A stretch of DNA of 64,000 nt from an uncultured Collinsella sp. (GCA_900541665.1 UQKV01000002.1:46986-110985); one strand, 5' to 3'. Positions 51,257 to 59,955 are shown, counted from the first letter of the stretch. The notes: a model not told the origin generated them from the letters alone. A program made the numbers and translations.

Positions 51257-52206
51257 GCATCGCCCCATTTGCGAGCGCGCGGGTCAAAAGCGCCGTAGGC
51301 AAGGTCGACGACCAGATTGATCACCGAATTCAACAAGGCGATGACCAGCAGCACGCCCTGAATCACCGGATAGTCGCGACGCTCGATAGAGCTCGTGACC
51401 AGCTGGCCCAAACCGGGGATGTTAAAAATGGCCTCAGTCACCACGGCACCCGTAATCAGGGCGCCAAAAGAATAGCCGACCGAGGTGAGAATCGGCAGCG
51501 CCGCGTTGCGCAGGGCATGGGCCAGCACCACGCGAACCTCGGAGACGCCCTTGGCACGCGCCGTCTTGACGCAGTCAAGCTGCATGGCCTCGATAACGCT
51601 CGAACGGGTCATGCGCATGAGCAGCGCGGCCTGAACGCATCCAAGCGATATGGCCGGCAACGCAAGATAGCGTAAATGGCTGAACCAGCCCTTCGATAGC
51701 GGCGCATAGCCGGCCACCGGGAGCACACGCAACGTGACGGCAAACAGCCACATAAGCATGAGCGCCATCAAAAAGCCGGGTATCGCCACGCCCAAAAGAG
51801 CAACGACACGCAAGACCGCGTCGGTGCGCGACCCATGTTTGAGGGCAGCGACGACGCCGCAGGGCAGTGCAATCAACAGCGCGATGAGCTGTGCCAGAAG
51901 TGCGAGCGATAGCGTGGGGCCAAAGTGCTCGGCAATCGCCTGCGTGACGGGCTGGCGCATAAAATACGAATCGCCCAGGTCGCCGGTAAGCACGCCGCCC
52001 ATCCACTCAACGTAGCGCTGCGGCAGCGGCTCGTTGAGTCCCAGGCTATCGTTGACGCGCTCGATCTGGTCGGCCGTAGCCTCCATGCCGAGCATCGAAG
52101 AGGCCGGGTCACCCGGTGTGAGATAGATAATCAAAAACACGACGACCGAGATGATGAGCATCACCGGAACCATCGCGCCTATACGTTTGAGCGTGTACTT
52201 CAACAT
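51253..52206 (-). CDS. dppB: Peptide-type ABC transporter permease (DppB-like)
   Basis: 317 residues, six membrane segments. The N-terminus has YTLKRIGAMVPVMLIISVVVF and the PGDP motif (YLTPGDPASSMLG). The coupling region is KTARAKGVSEVRVVLAHALRN and the C-terminus has the conserved IFNIPGLGQLVTSSIERRDYP. It lies 88 bp after the binding-protein gene, with a strong hairpin between them that could set a higher level of the binding protein. Confidence 0.93.
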   Translation of the reverse strand: MLKYTLKRIGAMVPVMLIISVVVFLIIYLTPGDPASSMLGMEATADQIERVNDSLGLNEPLPQRYVEWMGGVLTGDLGDSYFMRQPVTQAIAEHFGPTLSLALLAQLIALLIALPCGVVAALKHGSRTDAVLRVVALLGVAIPGFLMALMLMWLFAVTLRVLPVAGYAPLSKGWFSHLRYLALPAISLGCVQAALLMRMTRSSVIEAMQLDCVKTARAKGVSEVRVVLAHALRNAALPILTSVGYSFGALITGAVVTEAIFNIPGLGQLVTSSIERRDYPVIQGVLLVIALLNSVINLVVDLAYGAFDPRARKWGDA

Positions 52207-52240
52207 GCGAGGCGTCTATTTCCCCTCTGAACGTGGACAG

Positions 52241-52284
52241 GGCGTGGCGGCCACAGGGGACCAGACCCCTCCAGCCGCCACGCC
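52241..52284 (-). terminator. Intra-operon hairpin between binding-protein and permease genes
   Basis: GGCGTGGCGGC and GCCGCCACGCC form an 11-bp stem, with a smaller GGGG/CCCC pair inside the loop, directly after the binding-protein stop. There is no T-tract, so it probably stabilises the upstream mRNA or gives partial termination. Confidence 0.55.
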
Positions 52285-52294
52285 ATCTATTGCA

Positions 52295-53905
52295 TTACTC
52301 CGGACGCTTGGCGTTCCAGATGATGGCGCCGTCGAGCACCTCGACGTCCTCGACGTCTGCCTGGGTGCCCGTGATGGAAGCGTAGTGACAAAGCGGCTCG
52401 ATGACGGCGATCTCATAGAGGCGCTCCTGAGCCTCGGCCCACTTCTTGGCCGCGGCGTCGGTGTCCTTGGCGGTGCGGGTCTCGGCCACGAGCTTGAGCG
52501 CCTTCTCGTCGGACAGGCCATAGAAGGCCTTGGAAACCGAGAGGGACTGGGCCGGGATGGGCTTGTAGTTGGTGGAGGCCACAAAGAGGTCCCACTGCTC
52601 GGGCTTGCTGGAGCGGATGTCCATGAAGGTCGCGAACTCGTAGCTGTCGACCTCGGCGGTGAAGCCGGCCTTCTCGAGCTGCTCCTGCAGCGCGACGGTG
52701 GCGTTGTACATATCCTTGTAGTCAGGGGTGGTCAGCAGCTTGACCGTCTCACCGGCATAGGAGGTCTTGGCCAGGGCCTTCTTGGCGGCCTTGGCGTCGG
52801 CCTGGTTGAAGTACTTCTTGCCCGCGTCGGTCGCCCACTGAGTGTTCTCGGGGTTGCCAAGGTTGGGATCGATATTGAAGAGCTCCTTCTCGCCATAGGC
52901 GGCAAGAGCGGCCGCCTCGCAGTCGATAGCCATGAGGGCGCACTTGCGGATCTCCTCGTCGGCGAAGATGCCCTCGTTCATGTTGAGGAAGGCGGTCAGA
53001 ACGCCGGCGTTATGGGTGTAGAGCTTGACGTCGTCGTTGCCGTCGAAGTCGTGGTAGTTCTCGGTGGGAATCTCGCCAGCGATATCGTACTCGCCGGTCT
53101 CAAACCCGCTCACGCGCGTGGAGGCCTCGGTCACGAACTGATAGTAGATGTCCTTGGTGGGCGCGGAGACCTTGCCGGTGTAGCCCGAAGCCTTGCCGTC
53201 GGCGGCGACATAGCCCTCGTAGCGGGTGAGATGGACGTACTGGTCCTGTTTCCACTCCACAAACTTGTAGGCACCGGTACCCACGTACTCGGTCACACCG
53301 GTATCGCCCGCGGCCTCGATGACCTCGGAGGGGAAGATGCCCGGATACTGGGAGTGGCTGCTCAGAATAATCAGAAAGTCGGTGGCGGGCTCGGTCAGCG
53401 TGCAGGTGACCTCGTGGTCGCCCGAGGCGGCGAAGGTGGCGCCGGGCAGCAGGCTCGTGGCGCGGTCGTTGACGGTGAGCCAGTGATTCATCGAGGCCAC
53501 GACGTCCTCGGAGCCAAATTCCTTGCCGTTGTGGAAGGTGACGCCCTCGCGCAGCTTGATGGTGTAGGTCAGGCCGTCATCGGAGACCTCATAGCCCTTG
53601 GCCAGCACGGGCCGGGGCTCGTAGTCGCTATCTTGGCCAAAGAGCGGCTCGACGACGTTGCAGATGATGTCCACGGTCACAAGCGACGACGTGGTGTGCG
53701 GATCGAGACCGTCCGGGCTCGCCGGGAGCGCGATCTGCAGCCCGTCGCGATACTCCACATCCTGGCCGGAGGCAGCGGCGCTACCGCTCTCGGCGCCCGA
53801 ACCGCCGCAGCCGGTGAGGCCGAGGCCCGCCATGGCGCACAGGGCAGCGGAGCCGGTCAGAAAACCGCGACGGGAAACGCCCGCCTTGAAAAGGTCGTTG
53901 TTCAT
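52295..53905 (-). CDS. dppA: Family 5 extracellular solute-binding lipoprotein (DppA/OppA-like)
   Basis: 536 residues. The signal peptide has a twin-arginine-like start (SRRGFLTGSAALCAMAGLG) and a lipobox LTGC at C33, so it is a lipoprotein. The family signature is YEVSDDGLTYTIKLREGVTFHNG, and EHAEWALT-type C-lobe regions follow. Ligands of this fold include peptides, nickel chelates and other small molecules; none can be read from the sequence. The start MNNDLFKAG has AAAGGAAC upstream. It is flanked by the double-cubane protein at 54090 and its own permeases. Confidence 0.9.
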   Translation of the reverse strand: MNNDLFKAGVSRRGFLTGSAALCAMAGLGLTGCGGSGAESGSAAASGQDVEYRDGLQIALPASPDGLDPHTTSSLVTVDIICNVVEPLFGQDSDYEPRPVLAKGYEVSDDGLTYTIKLREGVTFHNGKEFGSEDVVASMNHWLTVNDRATSLLPGATFAASGDHEVTCTLTEPATDFLIILSSHSQYPGIFPSEVIEAAGDTGVTEYVGTGAYKFVEWKQDQYVHLTRYEGYVAADGKASGYTGKVSAPTKDIYYQFVTEASTRVSGFETGEYDIAGEIPTENYHDFDGNDDVKLYTHNAGVLTAFLNMNEGIFADEEIRKCALMAIDCEAAALAAYGEKELFNIDPNLGNPENTQWATDAGKKYFNQADAKAAKKALAKTSYAGETVKLLTTPDYKDMYNATVALQEQLEKAGFTAEVDSYEFATFMDIRSSKPEQWDLFVASTNYKPIPAQSLSVSKAFYGLSDEKALKLVAETRTAKDTDAAAKKWAEAQERLYEIAVIEPLCHYASITGTQADVEDVEVLDGAIIWNAKRPE

Positions 53906-54089
53906 TGAGTTCCTTTCGTGTCTGAACAAACGGACAGAATCTGCCGGGACGGCGAAAATCCCCACCCCGGCAGTTATGCGAAGCCGATCGGCGCCCTGCG
54001 GTGCATCCGGACACCGACCGGCATGGCAGCAGAGAAATCCCTATCGCGCGGATAGGAACACCCGGCGGCACAGCTTAGCGCAGGTGCGG

Positions 54090-55373
54090 CTAAATCGTCT
54101 CGAGGAAGGCCTCGATGCGGGTCTGGAGCTGACCGGCGTCCTCACCGGCGTAGTCGGTCGTGATGTGCATAAACGGAATGCCTGCCTCCTCGGCGGCCTT
54201 CTCCACGGCGAAGGACTCCATCTCGTAGAGCGTGCAGAACTGCAGGGCCACGTCGACGATGCCATCGGCATGCAGGTCCTTGGCCATCTGGACAATGTCC
54301 TTCATACGCTGATCGTTGGGCGTAAAGACAGCGCAGTTGATCTTGAAGTAGCGCTCGGCGATGGCGTCGAGCATCTCGTCGACCGTCTCGCCGGACTCGT
54401 CGACCAGGTCCTTGTAGTAGCGCGAGCCCGTGCAGGACTCCTCGCCGACCACAACGCCGCCGGCCTTCTCGATGAGGTTGAACAGCTTCCAGTTGGGCAC
54501 GGCCATGGGCGTGCCGGTGTACAGGATGCGCTTGGTCCCCTTGGGCACCACGCCCTCGCCGGCCTCGACACGCTGCTCGCACTCAGCCGCCATATCGTTG
54601 ATGGCTCCGGTCAGACGCGGCGTGTCGTCCATAAAGGCAGCCTGAACGGTCAGCAGGCTGTCGAGACCGCTGATGGGTGCCGGGTCGGCAGCGCGCGTGG
54701 CAGCGAGGCGCTGCAGGGCGCGACGCTTCTCATTGACGGCGTGGATGGCGGCCTTCAGACGCTCGGGCGTAATCTTGACGCCACACTCTTCCTCGATCTT
54801 GGCGGCGAGCTTCTTGACCTCGCCCTTCCAGGTCACGAGCGTCGACTCGTCGTGCACGTTGGGAATATCCATGACGTACATGTTCTTTTGCGTGGCAAAG
54901 AACTCGTAGGCCTTCTTCTTGCCATCGCAGGTGTTCTCGCCCACCACCAGGTCGCTCGACTCAATGTAGGGGCAGACCTCGCCCAGCTTAAAGCCGGCAA
55001 AGCTCTTGATAAGCGGACAGGTGTTGCGCGGCAGGTGCTCCTCGACCTTATCGGTTGCCCAATCGGCACCCGAGCACAGGCCCACGGGAATACCGTCACA
55101 GGCAAGTACGATCTCCTCGGGCACGTACACGCAGAACGAACCGACGATCTTGGTGGCCTCGCCGGCCTCCTTCTTGTCGAGCATCTCCTTAATACGGCCG
55201 CTGTGGATGTTGGTGGCCACAAAGTCCAGGTAGGACGTGGACTTGGGGCGATTGTTCTGCGTCAGGAACATGTCGCCGTACATCTGGCCCACGGCGCCCA
55301 GCAGCATGTCGTGATCGGCAAGATTCATGCCGAGGCTCTCCCACATCGGATGAAAATCGAATTCTTCAGCCAT
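54090..55373 (-). CDS. Double-cubane-cluster-type anaerobic reductase 2 (2-hydroxyacyl-CoA dehydratase family)
   Basis: 427 residues, paralogous to the 47412 product. Cysteines sit at C81 (GSFCVYVPEEI), C92, C100, C119 (NTCPLIKS), C134 (GEVCPYIESSD) and C149 (GENTCDGKKKAYE); the CDGKKK and CPLIKS motifs are shared. It has a longer N-terminus (about 40 residues: HPMWESLGMNLADHDMLLGA) than paralogue 1. No activase is adjacent; the one at 46597 is the only candidate in the window. First gene of the long locus. The start has GAGAGGGGAAC upstream and overlaps a short leader frame. Confidence 0.85.
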   Translation of the reverse strand: MAEEFDFHPMWESLGMNLADHDMLLGAVGQMYGDMFLTQNNRPKSTSYLDFVATNIHSGRIKEMLDKKEAGEATKIVGSFCVYVPEEIVLACDGIPVGLCSGADWATDKVEEHLPRNTCPLIKSFAGFKLGEVCPYIESSDLVVGENTCDGKKKAYEFFATQKNMYVMDIPNVHDESTLVTWKGEVKKLAAKIEEECGVKITPERLKAAIHAVNEKRRALQRLAATRAADPAPISGLDSLLTVQAAFMDDTPRLTGAINDMAAECEQRVEAGEGVVPKGTKRILYTGTPMAVPNWKLFNLIEKAGGVVVGEESCTGSRYYKDLVDESGETVDEMLDAIAERYFKINCAVFTPNDQRMKDIVQMAKDLHADGIVDVALQFCTLYEMESFAVEKAAEEAGIPFMHITTDYAGEDAGQLQTRIEAFLETI

Positions 55374-55536
55374 GACGGTTCCCCTCTCGAACCAAAAATG
55401 GATAACAGCGGTATCGATGCACGACGGACGGCGATTGCCCGGCCGTGCTCAAACCCGGAATTTTAGGGAACCTGCTTTGCGGTCGATTATTTAGTTGTGC
55501 GTCGTCTCTCCCGGAGCCGTGAACATACCTGCTCAT
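55366..55536 (-). CDS. Possible 56-residue leader ORF overlapping double-cubane gene 2
   Basis: Starts at an ATG overlapping the stop of the 22-residue ORF (ATGA) and ends 8 bp inside the start of the 54090 gene. The composition is unremarkable and there is no family. It may be translated only by coupling; it could equally be chance. Confidence 0.25.
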   Translation of the reverse strand: MSRYVHGSGRDDAQLNNRPQSRFPKIPGLSTAGQSPSVVHRYRCYPFLVREGNRHG

Positions 55537-55601
55537 ATGCGACTCCGAGCCATATACAGGGCGCGCGCGGCAACGCGGCGAATGTATGTCGTCTGCGGCA
55601 T
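55533..55601 (-). CDS. Possible 22-residue leader peptide upstream of double-cubane gene 2
   Basis: MPQTTYIRRVAARALYMARS-RI, Arg/Ala-rich, with a very strong AAGGAGGG 7 nt before the ATG. No similar strong site occurs without a gene elsewhere nearby. Its stop overlaps the next short frame. A regulatory leader peptide is the likeliest role if it is expressed. Confidence 0.35.
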   Translation of the reverse strand: MPQTTYIRRVAARALYMARSRI

Positions 55602-55802
55602 GTACGCACCCTCCTTAACCAGTCAAGGTCAACTATATCAGCGGTCATCGTCCAGACGAACACCGTTGACATTCGTACGACAGCCTCGTGTGCCGTCGTT
55701 TAATAAATTATTATCTTGATTGATAAGAGTTTGTCATTCCTCATTCGGCAAGCGGCAAGACAAAGCCGCCGAGGCTTATATCCCCAACGGCATTACCCGG
55801 CG
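55602..55802. other. Gene-free leader region upstream of double-cubane gene 2
   Basis: AT-richer region between modC and the leader peptide. On the minus strand a GATATA-type -10 lies near 55635 with no good -35. No terminator with a T-tract is visible after modC. I see no further gene here. Confidence 0.4.
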
Positions 55803-56873
55803 CTATCGACAAACCAAATGGATCCTGCTGGCATCAAAATGCATGCGCAGCGTCTCGCCTGCTTGCGGCAGCTCGTCGACAGGCACGCCCACCTTGTTGA
55901 CCTTCCACTGCAGACGCGTGGGCGCATCGCCGCGCGGCACGTCCAGCAGCACCAGCCGCTCAAAGCGTGAATCGCTCACACGGGCCACGTGCAAATCGTA
56001 GCTGTTACGGCCCCGCTCCGCGCGATTGTCAACATGGAAGTAGCTTGCGCGAATGCCCAGGAACGCCACAGTATCGGAAACCTCGCGACCCACGTTAAAG
56101 GTCATGCCCCAGTCGAGGGCCTCAACTTCTTCGTCGCCGATCTTGCGCGCGCGGCTCGTGTTCTTGCAGCCCGTCAGGCGCAGCGCCGCCAGCGTCTGCG
56201 GGCGGCGAACCACGTCCTCGATGGAGCCGATCTCCTCAACATGCCCGTTGTGCATCACGCAGATGCGCTCGCACAGACGGCACGCTTCGTCGATGTCGTG
56301 GCTCACGTAGAGCACGGTGCGGTTGCATACATCGAACAGGTCGAGCATGTTTTGCTCAAGCGCGCTCTTGAGATACGCATCGAGCGCGCTCATGGGCTCG
56401 TCGAACATAAAAATGCCCGGATGCGCCGCCACCATGCGCGCAAGCGCCACGCGTTGCTGCTGACCGCCCGAGAGTCGCGCGGGAAAGCGGTCGGCAAAAT
56501 CGGCAAGACCGAAAATGCTCAAATAGCGCTCGGCCAGCCTTTTGCGCGCGGCGGCGTCGCCCGCGTCCTTTACACCGGCACATACGTTATCGGCCACCGT
56601 CATGTTGGGAAACAGCTGATAGTTTTGGAACAGCAGGGCGCATTTTCGCTCCTGGGGCGACAGGTTAATGCCCGCGGCCGAGTCAAAAAATGTCACGCCG
56701 TTGACAACGATCTTGCCCTCGTCGGGCGTCTCCACGCCGGCGATGCAGCGCAGCGTACAGCTCTTACCGCAACCCGAGGCGCCGAGCAACGCCACGCGCT
56801 CCTCGCCGGCCTCAAGCTGCATGTCGAGCATAAACCCGGGATAGTGCTTTTTTATATCCAGAACGAGCGACAT
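55803..56873 (-). CDS. modC: Molybdate ABC transporter ATP-binding protein ModC
   Basis: 356 residues (E. coli ModC 352). Walker A is GASGCGKSCT, the signature is LSGGQQQRVALARM, Walker B is IFMFDEPMSALD. After about residue 240 a regulatory C-terminal domain follows, carrying FLGIRASYFHVDNRAERGRN, in the position of the ModC oxyanion/TOBE-like domain. It starts 3 bp after modB with GGAGG upstream. It drives import of molybdate (or tungstate) for the Mo enzymes of the window. Confidence 0.88.
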   Translation of the reverse strand: MSLVLDIKKHYPGFMLDMQLEAGEERVALLGASGCGKSCTLRCIAGVETPDEGKIVVNGVTFFDSAAGINLSPQERKCALLFQNYQLFPNMTVADNVCAGVKDAGDAAARKRLAERYLSIFGLADFADRFPARLSGGQQQRVALARMVAAHPGIFMFDEPMSALDAYLKSALEQNMLDLFDVCNRTVLYVSHDIDEACRLCERICVMHNGHVEEIGSIEDVVRRPQTLAALRLTGCKNTSRARKIGDEEVEALDWGMTFNVGREVSDTVAFLGIRASYFHVDNRAERGRNSYDLHVARVSDSRFERLVLLDVPRGDAPTRLQWKVNKVGVPVDELPQAGETLRMHFDASRIHLVCR

Positions 56874-56876
56874 GGC

Positions 56877-58319
56877 CTATCGACCTCCCTTTGCGACCGT
56901 GTCATCGCGCATAAGCTCGGCCAACGCCTCGCGATCGATACGCAGCGCATCGCCGCCGACCGGGTCGAGCGAATCGGCCTGGCCGCCCAACTGCTTGGCC
57001 TGCTTGCGCTCCGCGCGGGACAGGCCGCGCTCGCGATACTTTTGCGAATGCGCCGTGTACATATTGATGAATAGGATGACCAGGAAGCTGAACGCAATTA
57101 CGACCACGACCCAAAAGAGGGCCACCGACGTATTGCCGCCCATCCACTCAAAGTAAATCGCAATGGGAATGGTCTGCGTAATGCCGGCATAGTTGCCCGC
57201 AAAGAACAGCGTGCAGCCAAACTCGCCCATCGCGCGAGCGAAGGCGAGCACCGTGCCGGCAGCAATCGAGGACCAGCCGAGCGGCATCATAAGCTTGGTG
57301 AAGATGCGACGTTCGGACCATCCCAAGGTTCGCGCCGCATCGAGCATCTGCGTGTCGAGGCTCTCGAAGGCTCCGAGCGCCGTGCGGTAGACCAGCGGAA
57401 ACGACACGACGACGGCCGAAATGACCGCCGCGGGCCAGGTAAAGACGATCGAGATGCCGTGCGCGATGAGCCACTGGCCCACCCCGGTCGAGCGGCCAAA
57501 CAGCATAAGCAGCAAAAAGCCGCAGACCGTGGGCGGCAGCACCATAGGAATCGTAAAGACCGAATCGAGCAGGCCCTTGATGCGACTCGAGGTACCCATA
57601 GTCTTCCACGCGGCGAACAGGCCCAGCGCGAAGGAGATCAGCAGGGCAAGGCCGCCCGTTTTGATGGACACCCAAAACGGGCGATAGTCGATGTCGCCCA
57701 AAAAGGAGGCCAGAAAGGTCAAGGGCCCCTGCTCATCCCGCAACACGACAGACGATGCTTCAACCATTTGAGCGCTATCAAGCCAACGCGCGCCGCCCTT
57801 GGCATCACCCGAGGCTGATGCAATCACCACATAGCGGTCCCCATCCGCACCGCGCTCGTCAAAGCCATAGGTATACCCGCCAGCATCAAACGTTGTTTCC
57901 GCCGTGACATACCAAGGAAGATCCACGTCCCCTAGCTGCGCACCTCCCATGCAGTTTGCGCTGTCGAGCTTACAGACGAGGGCCTTGAGACCCGATACGC
58001 ACTCGATATCCTGCGGATCCAATCCATACTTCTCGACCGCCTTGGGCGATATCCACACCACAACGCGATCGGCAGCGGGCACCACTACAAGGTCCACGTC
58101 CTCGTCAACGGGAAACCGGTAGCCCTCAGGCTGGCCCTCCATGTCACGAGCGGTCCCCTTGGCCAACCGCTCAAAACCCTCGATCCCATAGGAAAGCCCA
58201 TGAGCGGTCGCAGCAACCTGGGCCCCGTCCTCAGCGTTCCCAGCAAACGCAAATCCCGGCACCCAGCAAAGCGCGAAGGTCAAAGCACAGGCGACAAGCA
58301 TGCGGAATCTATTTAGCAC
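56877..58319 (-). CDS. modB: Molybdate ABC transporter permease ModB with an extra N-terminal extracytoplasmic domain
   Basis: 480 residues, twice the usual ModB (about 230). A signal/anchor (MLVACALTFALCWVPGFAFA) is followed by a soluble domain (about 27-212) with no family I recognise, rich in acidic residues and carrying C107, C116 and C123. From about 217 a standard ModB permease follows, with the coupling motif EPSASL-like region LDAARTLGWSERRIFTKLMMP and final hydrophobic segment VALFWVVVVIAFSFLVIL. A GTG start is chosen because GGAG lies 6 nt upstream. 68 bp after modA. Confidence 0.85.
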   Translation of the reverse strand: MLNRFRMLVACALTFALCWVPGFAFAGNAEDGAQVAATAHGLSYGIEGFERLAKGTARDMEGQPEGYRFPVDEDVDLVVVPAADRVVVWISPKAVEKYGLDPQDIECVSGLKALVCKLDSANCMGGAQLGDVDLPWYVTAETTFDAGGYTYGFDERGADGDRYVVIASASGDAKGGARWLDSAQMVEASSVVLRDEQGPLTFLASFLGDIDYRPFWVSIKTGGLALLISFALGLFAAWKTMGTSSRIKGLLDSVFTIPMVLPPTVCGFLLLMLFGRSTGVGQWLIAHGISIVFTWPAAVISAVVVSFPLVYRTALGAFESLDTQMLDAARTLGWSERRIFTKLMMPLGWSSIAAGTVLAFARAMGEFGCTLFFAGNYAGITQTIPIAIYFEWMGGNTSVALFWVVVVIAFSFLVILFINMYTAHSQKYRERGLSRAERKQAKQLGGQADSLDPVGGDALRIDREALAELMRDDTVAKGGR

Positions 58320-58387
58320 GAAAAGCTCCAAGCGAATACAAGGACGGAGTGAAACACAAAACGATGGAATTATCGCGCCAAGCCGCA

Positions 58388-59263
58388 CTACGCGGAAAGC
58401 TCAAAGCCGTACTTGGCCCAAATCTTCTGAGCCTTCTTGTTGGACAGGCAGAAGTCGATGAACGCCTTGGCTTCGTCGGCGTGCTCGGAGCCCTCGGCAA
58501 CGGCACCCGGGTACACGATGGGCTTGTGCGAATCCTCGGGGCACACGAAGGCCTCCTCGATGCCGTCGTAGCGGAAGATATCGGAGCTGTAGACAAAACC
58601 GGCTACGCAGTCGCCCGTAGAGACGTAAGACGCAGCGGTGCCGACCTTATCGGCCAGAGCGACCTTGTCGGCGATCTCGGGGGCATACTCGCCGTCGTCG
58701 CCCTCGGTGCCGGTGTAGAGGCCCACAGAAGCCAGCGCCTGGTTGGCGTACTTGCCGGCGGGAACGGTCTTGGCGTCGCCAATGGCGATCTTGCCGTCCA
58801 GATTCGCGACGTCGGCGATGGCCTCGACCTTGGTGTCGGAGCCCTCGGCGCGAATGATCACAAGGTCGTTGACGAACATGTCCTCACGCGTATCGACGTC
58901 GACGAGCTCGGCGGCCTCGGCGTCGTCCATGGTGCCCTTGGAGGCCGTGATGAGCACGTCGACGGCGGCACCGGCGCGCATCTGCTCGACAAGGTCGCCA
59001 GACGCCTTAAACTGCGTGTCGGCAAACGTAGTGCCGGTCTGCTCGGTGTAGAGCTCCTGAACCTCGGGCAGGGCCTTCTCGAGCGAGTTGGCGGCAAAGA
59101 CCTGCAGCTCGACAGCCTTCTTCTTAGAGGAAGACTTGGCGGAGCCGGCATCGGATCCGGCCGGCTCGGACGTCTTGCTGCCCGAGCAGCCAGCAAGACC
59201 AAGGCCGGCAGCGGCGACAGCAGAAAGCGAGACGAATCCGCGGCGAGAAACCATATCGAACAT
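58388..59263 (-). CDS. modA: Molybdate-binding lipoprotein ModA
   Basis: 291 residues. The signal peptide SRRGFVSLSAVAAAGLGLAGC has a lipobox ending at the first Cys and a twin-Arg start. A Ser-rich linker follows, then the ModA fold: LQVFAANSLEKALPEVQ, KASGDLVEQMRAGAAVDVLITA, KIAIGDAKTVPAGKYANQAL and IVYPGAVAEGSEHADEAKAFIDF. The oxyanion-binding Ser/Asp positions appear intact. The start was taken at the ATG 6 nt after AAAGGG. First gene of modABC. Confidence 0.92.
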   Translation of the reverse strand: MFDMVSRRGFVSLSAVAAAGLGLAGCSGSKTSEPAGSDAGSAKSSSKKKAVELQVFAANSLEKALPEVQELYTEQTGTTFADTQFKASGDLVEQMRAGAAVDVLITASKGTMDDAEAAELVDVDTREDMFVNDLVIIRAEGSDTKVEAIADVANLDGKIAIGDAKTVPAGKYANQALASVGLYTGTEGDDGEYAPEIADKVALADKVGTAASYVSTGDCVAGFVYSSDIFRYDGIEEAFVCPEDSHKPIVYPGAVAEGSEHADEAKAFIDFCLSNKKAQKIWAKYGFELSA

Positions 59264-59310
59264 ATTCAACCCTTTCGGACCTTGTGCCCGGGTACCCCAC
59301 CGCGGGCTTT

Positions 59311-59375
59311 AATCTGCAATCAGATTATACTTTTGCGCGAATAATGTTAGTGAGAAATTATTCTCGCTGAGAATA
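59311..59375 (-). promoter_or_regulatory. modA promoter/operator region
   Basis: On the minus strand a TATAAT -10 (59324-59329) is present with only a weak -35. Around it are a perfect inverted repeat AATCTG-CAAT-CAGATT (59311-59326) overlapping the -10, and TATTCTC-GCT-GAGAATA (59359-59375) next to GAGAA-ATTA-TTCTC. These look like operator sites. They do not match the E. coli ModE box as I know it. Confidence 0.5.
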
Positions 59376-59424
59376 TAGTTTCGAGTTACCGTACACCTCG
59401 GCGTCGATTCGGCGGAAAACAAAA

Positions 59425-59454
59425 GCGGAGCGACCGATAAGGTCGCCCCACCGC
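59425..59454 (-). terminator. Terminator of moeA-mog
   Basis: GCGGAGCGACC pairs with GGTCGC and CCGC (bulged) around a 5-nt loop, and TTTTGTTTTC follows on the minus strand, 11 bp past the mog stop. Confidence 0.75.
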
Positions 59455-59465
59455 AGGTAAACCGC

Positions 59466-59945
59466 TTAATTGGTATGTCCGCCGCCCGCTGTCATCTGAG
59501 CCGCATGCTCCAGCTGGTCTGCTATGGCCTCCCAGCTTTCGCGGGCGGCCTTCGTAGAACCGGGAAAGTTTACGACAAGTGTATGACCTCGTTGCATGCA
59601 AATAGCGCGCGAGAGCATGGCGCGGCGCGTCTTGGTCATCGAGTACGCGCGAATCGCCTCTGCAATACCCGGCACATCGCGGTCGCAGACGGCACGCGTC
59701 GCCTCGGGCGTCACATCGCGCATCGAAAGCCCCGTGCCGCCGCAGGTGAGCACGACATTGGCGTGGCACTCATCGGCGGCTTCCACAATGGCATCACCAA
59801 TCTCGCTGACGTCGTCGCGCACGACCACATGTGAGGCGACCGTCCAGCCCTGCGCTTCGATAAGCTCCTCGAGTGCGGCTCCGGCCTCGTCCTGCGCAAG
59901 ATCGCGCGTGTCCGAGCACGTCACGATCGATATCTTCAACTCCAT
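59466..59945 (-). CDS. mog: Molybdenum cofactor adenylyltransferase (MogA/MoaB family)
   Basis: 159 residues. Activates molybdopterin by adenylylation before Mo insertion by MoeA. The signature VVLTCGGTGLSMRDVTPEATRAV carries the GGTG loop and catalytic Asp. The start MELKISIVTC has AGGAGGAAG just upstream, and a longer frame overlapping moeA is rejected. It lies 10 bp after moeA. MogA and MoaB cannot be separated safely by eye. Confidence 0.9.
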   Translation of the reverse strand: MELKISIVTCSDTRDLAQDEAGAALEELIEAQGWTVASHVVVRDDVSEIGDAIVEAADECHANVVLTCGGTGLSMRDVTPEATRAVCDRDVPGIAEAIRAYSMTKTRRAMLSRAICMQRGHTLVVNFPGSTKAARESWEAIADQLEHAAQMTAGGGHTN

Positions 59946-59955
59946 AGTCTTCCTC

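Noticed and set aside
55716..55970. An 84-residue plus-strand frame downstream of modC
   Set aside because: It lies mostly antisense to modC, has no convincing ribosome-binding site and matches no family.
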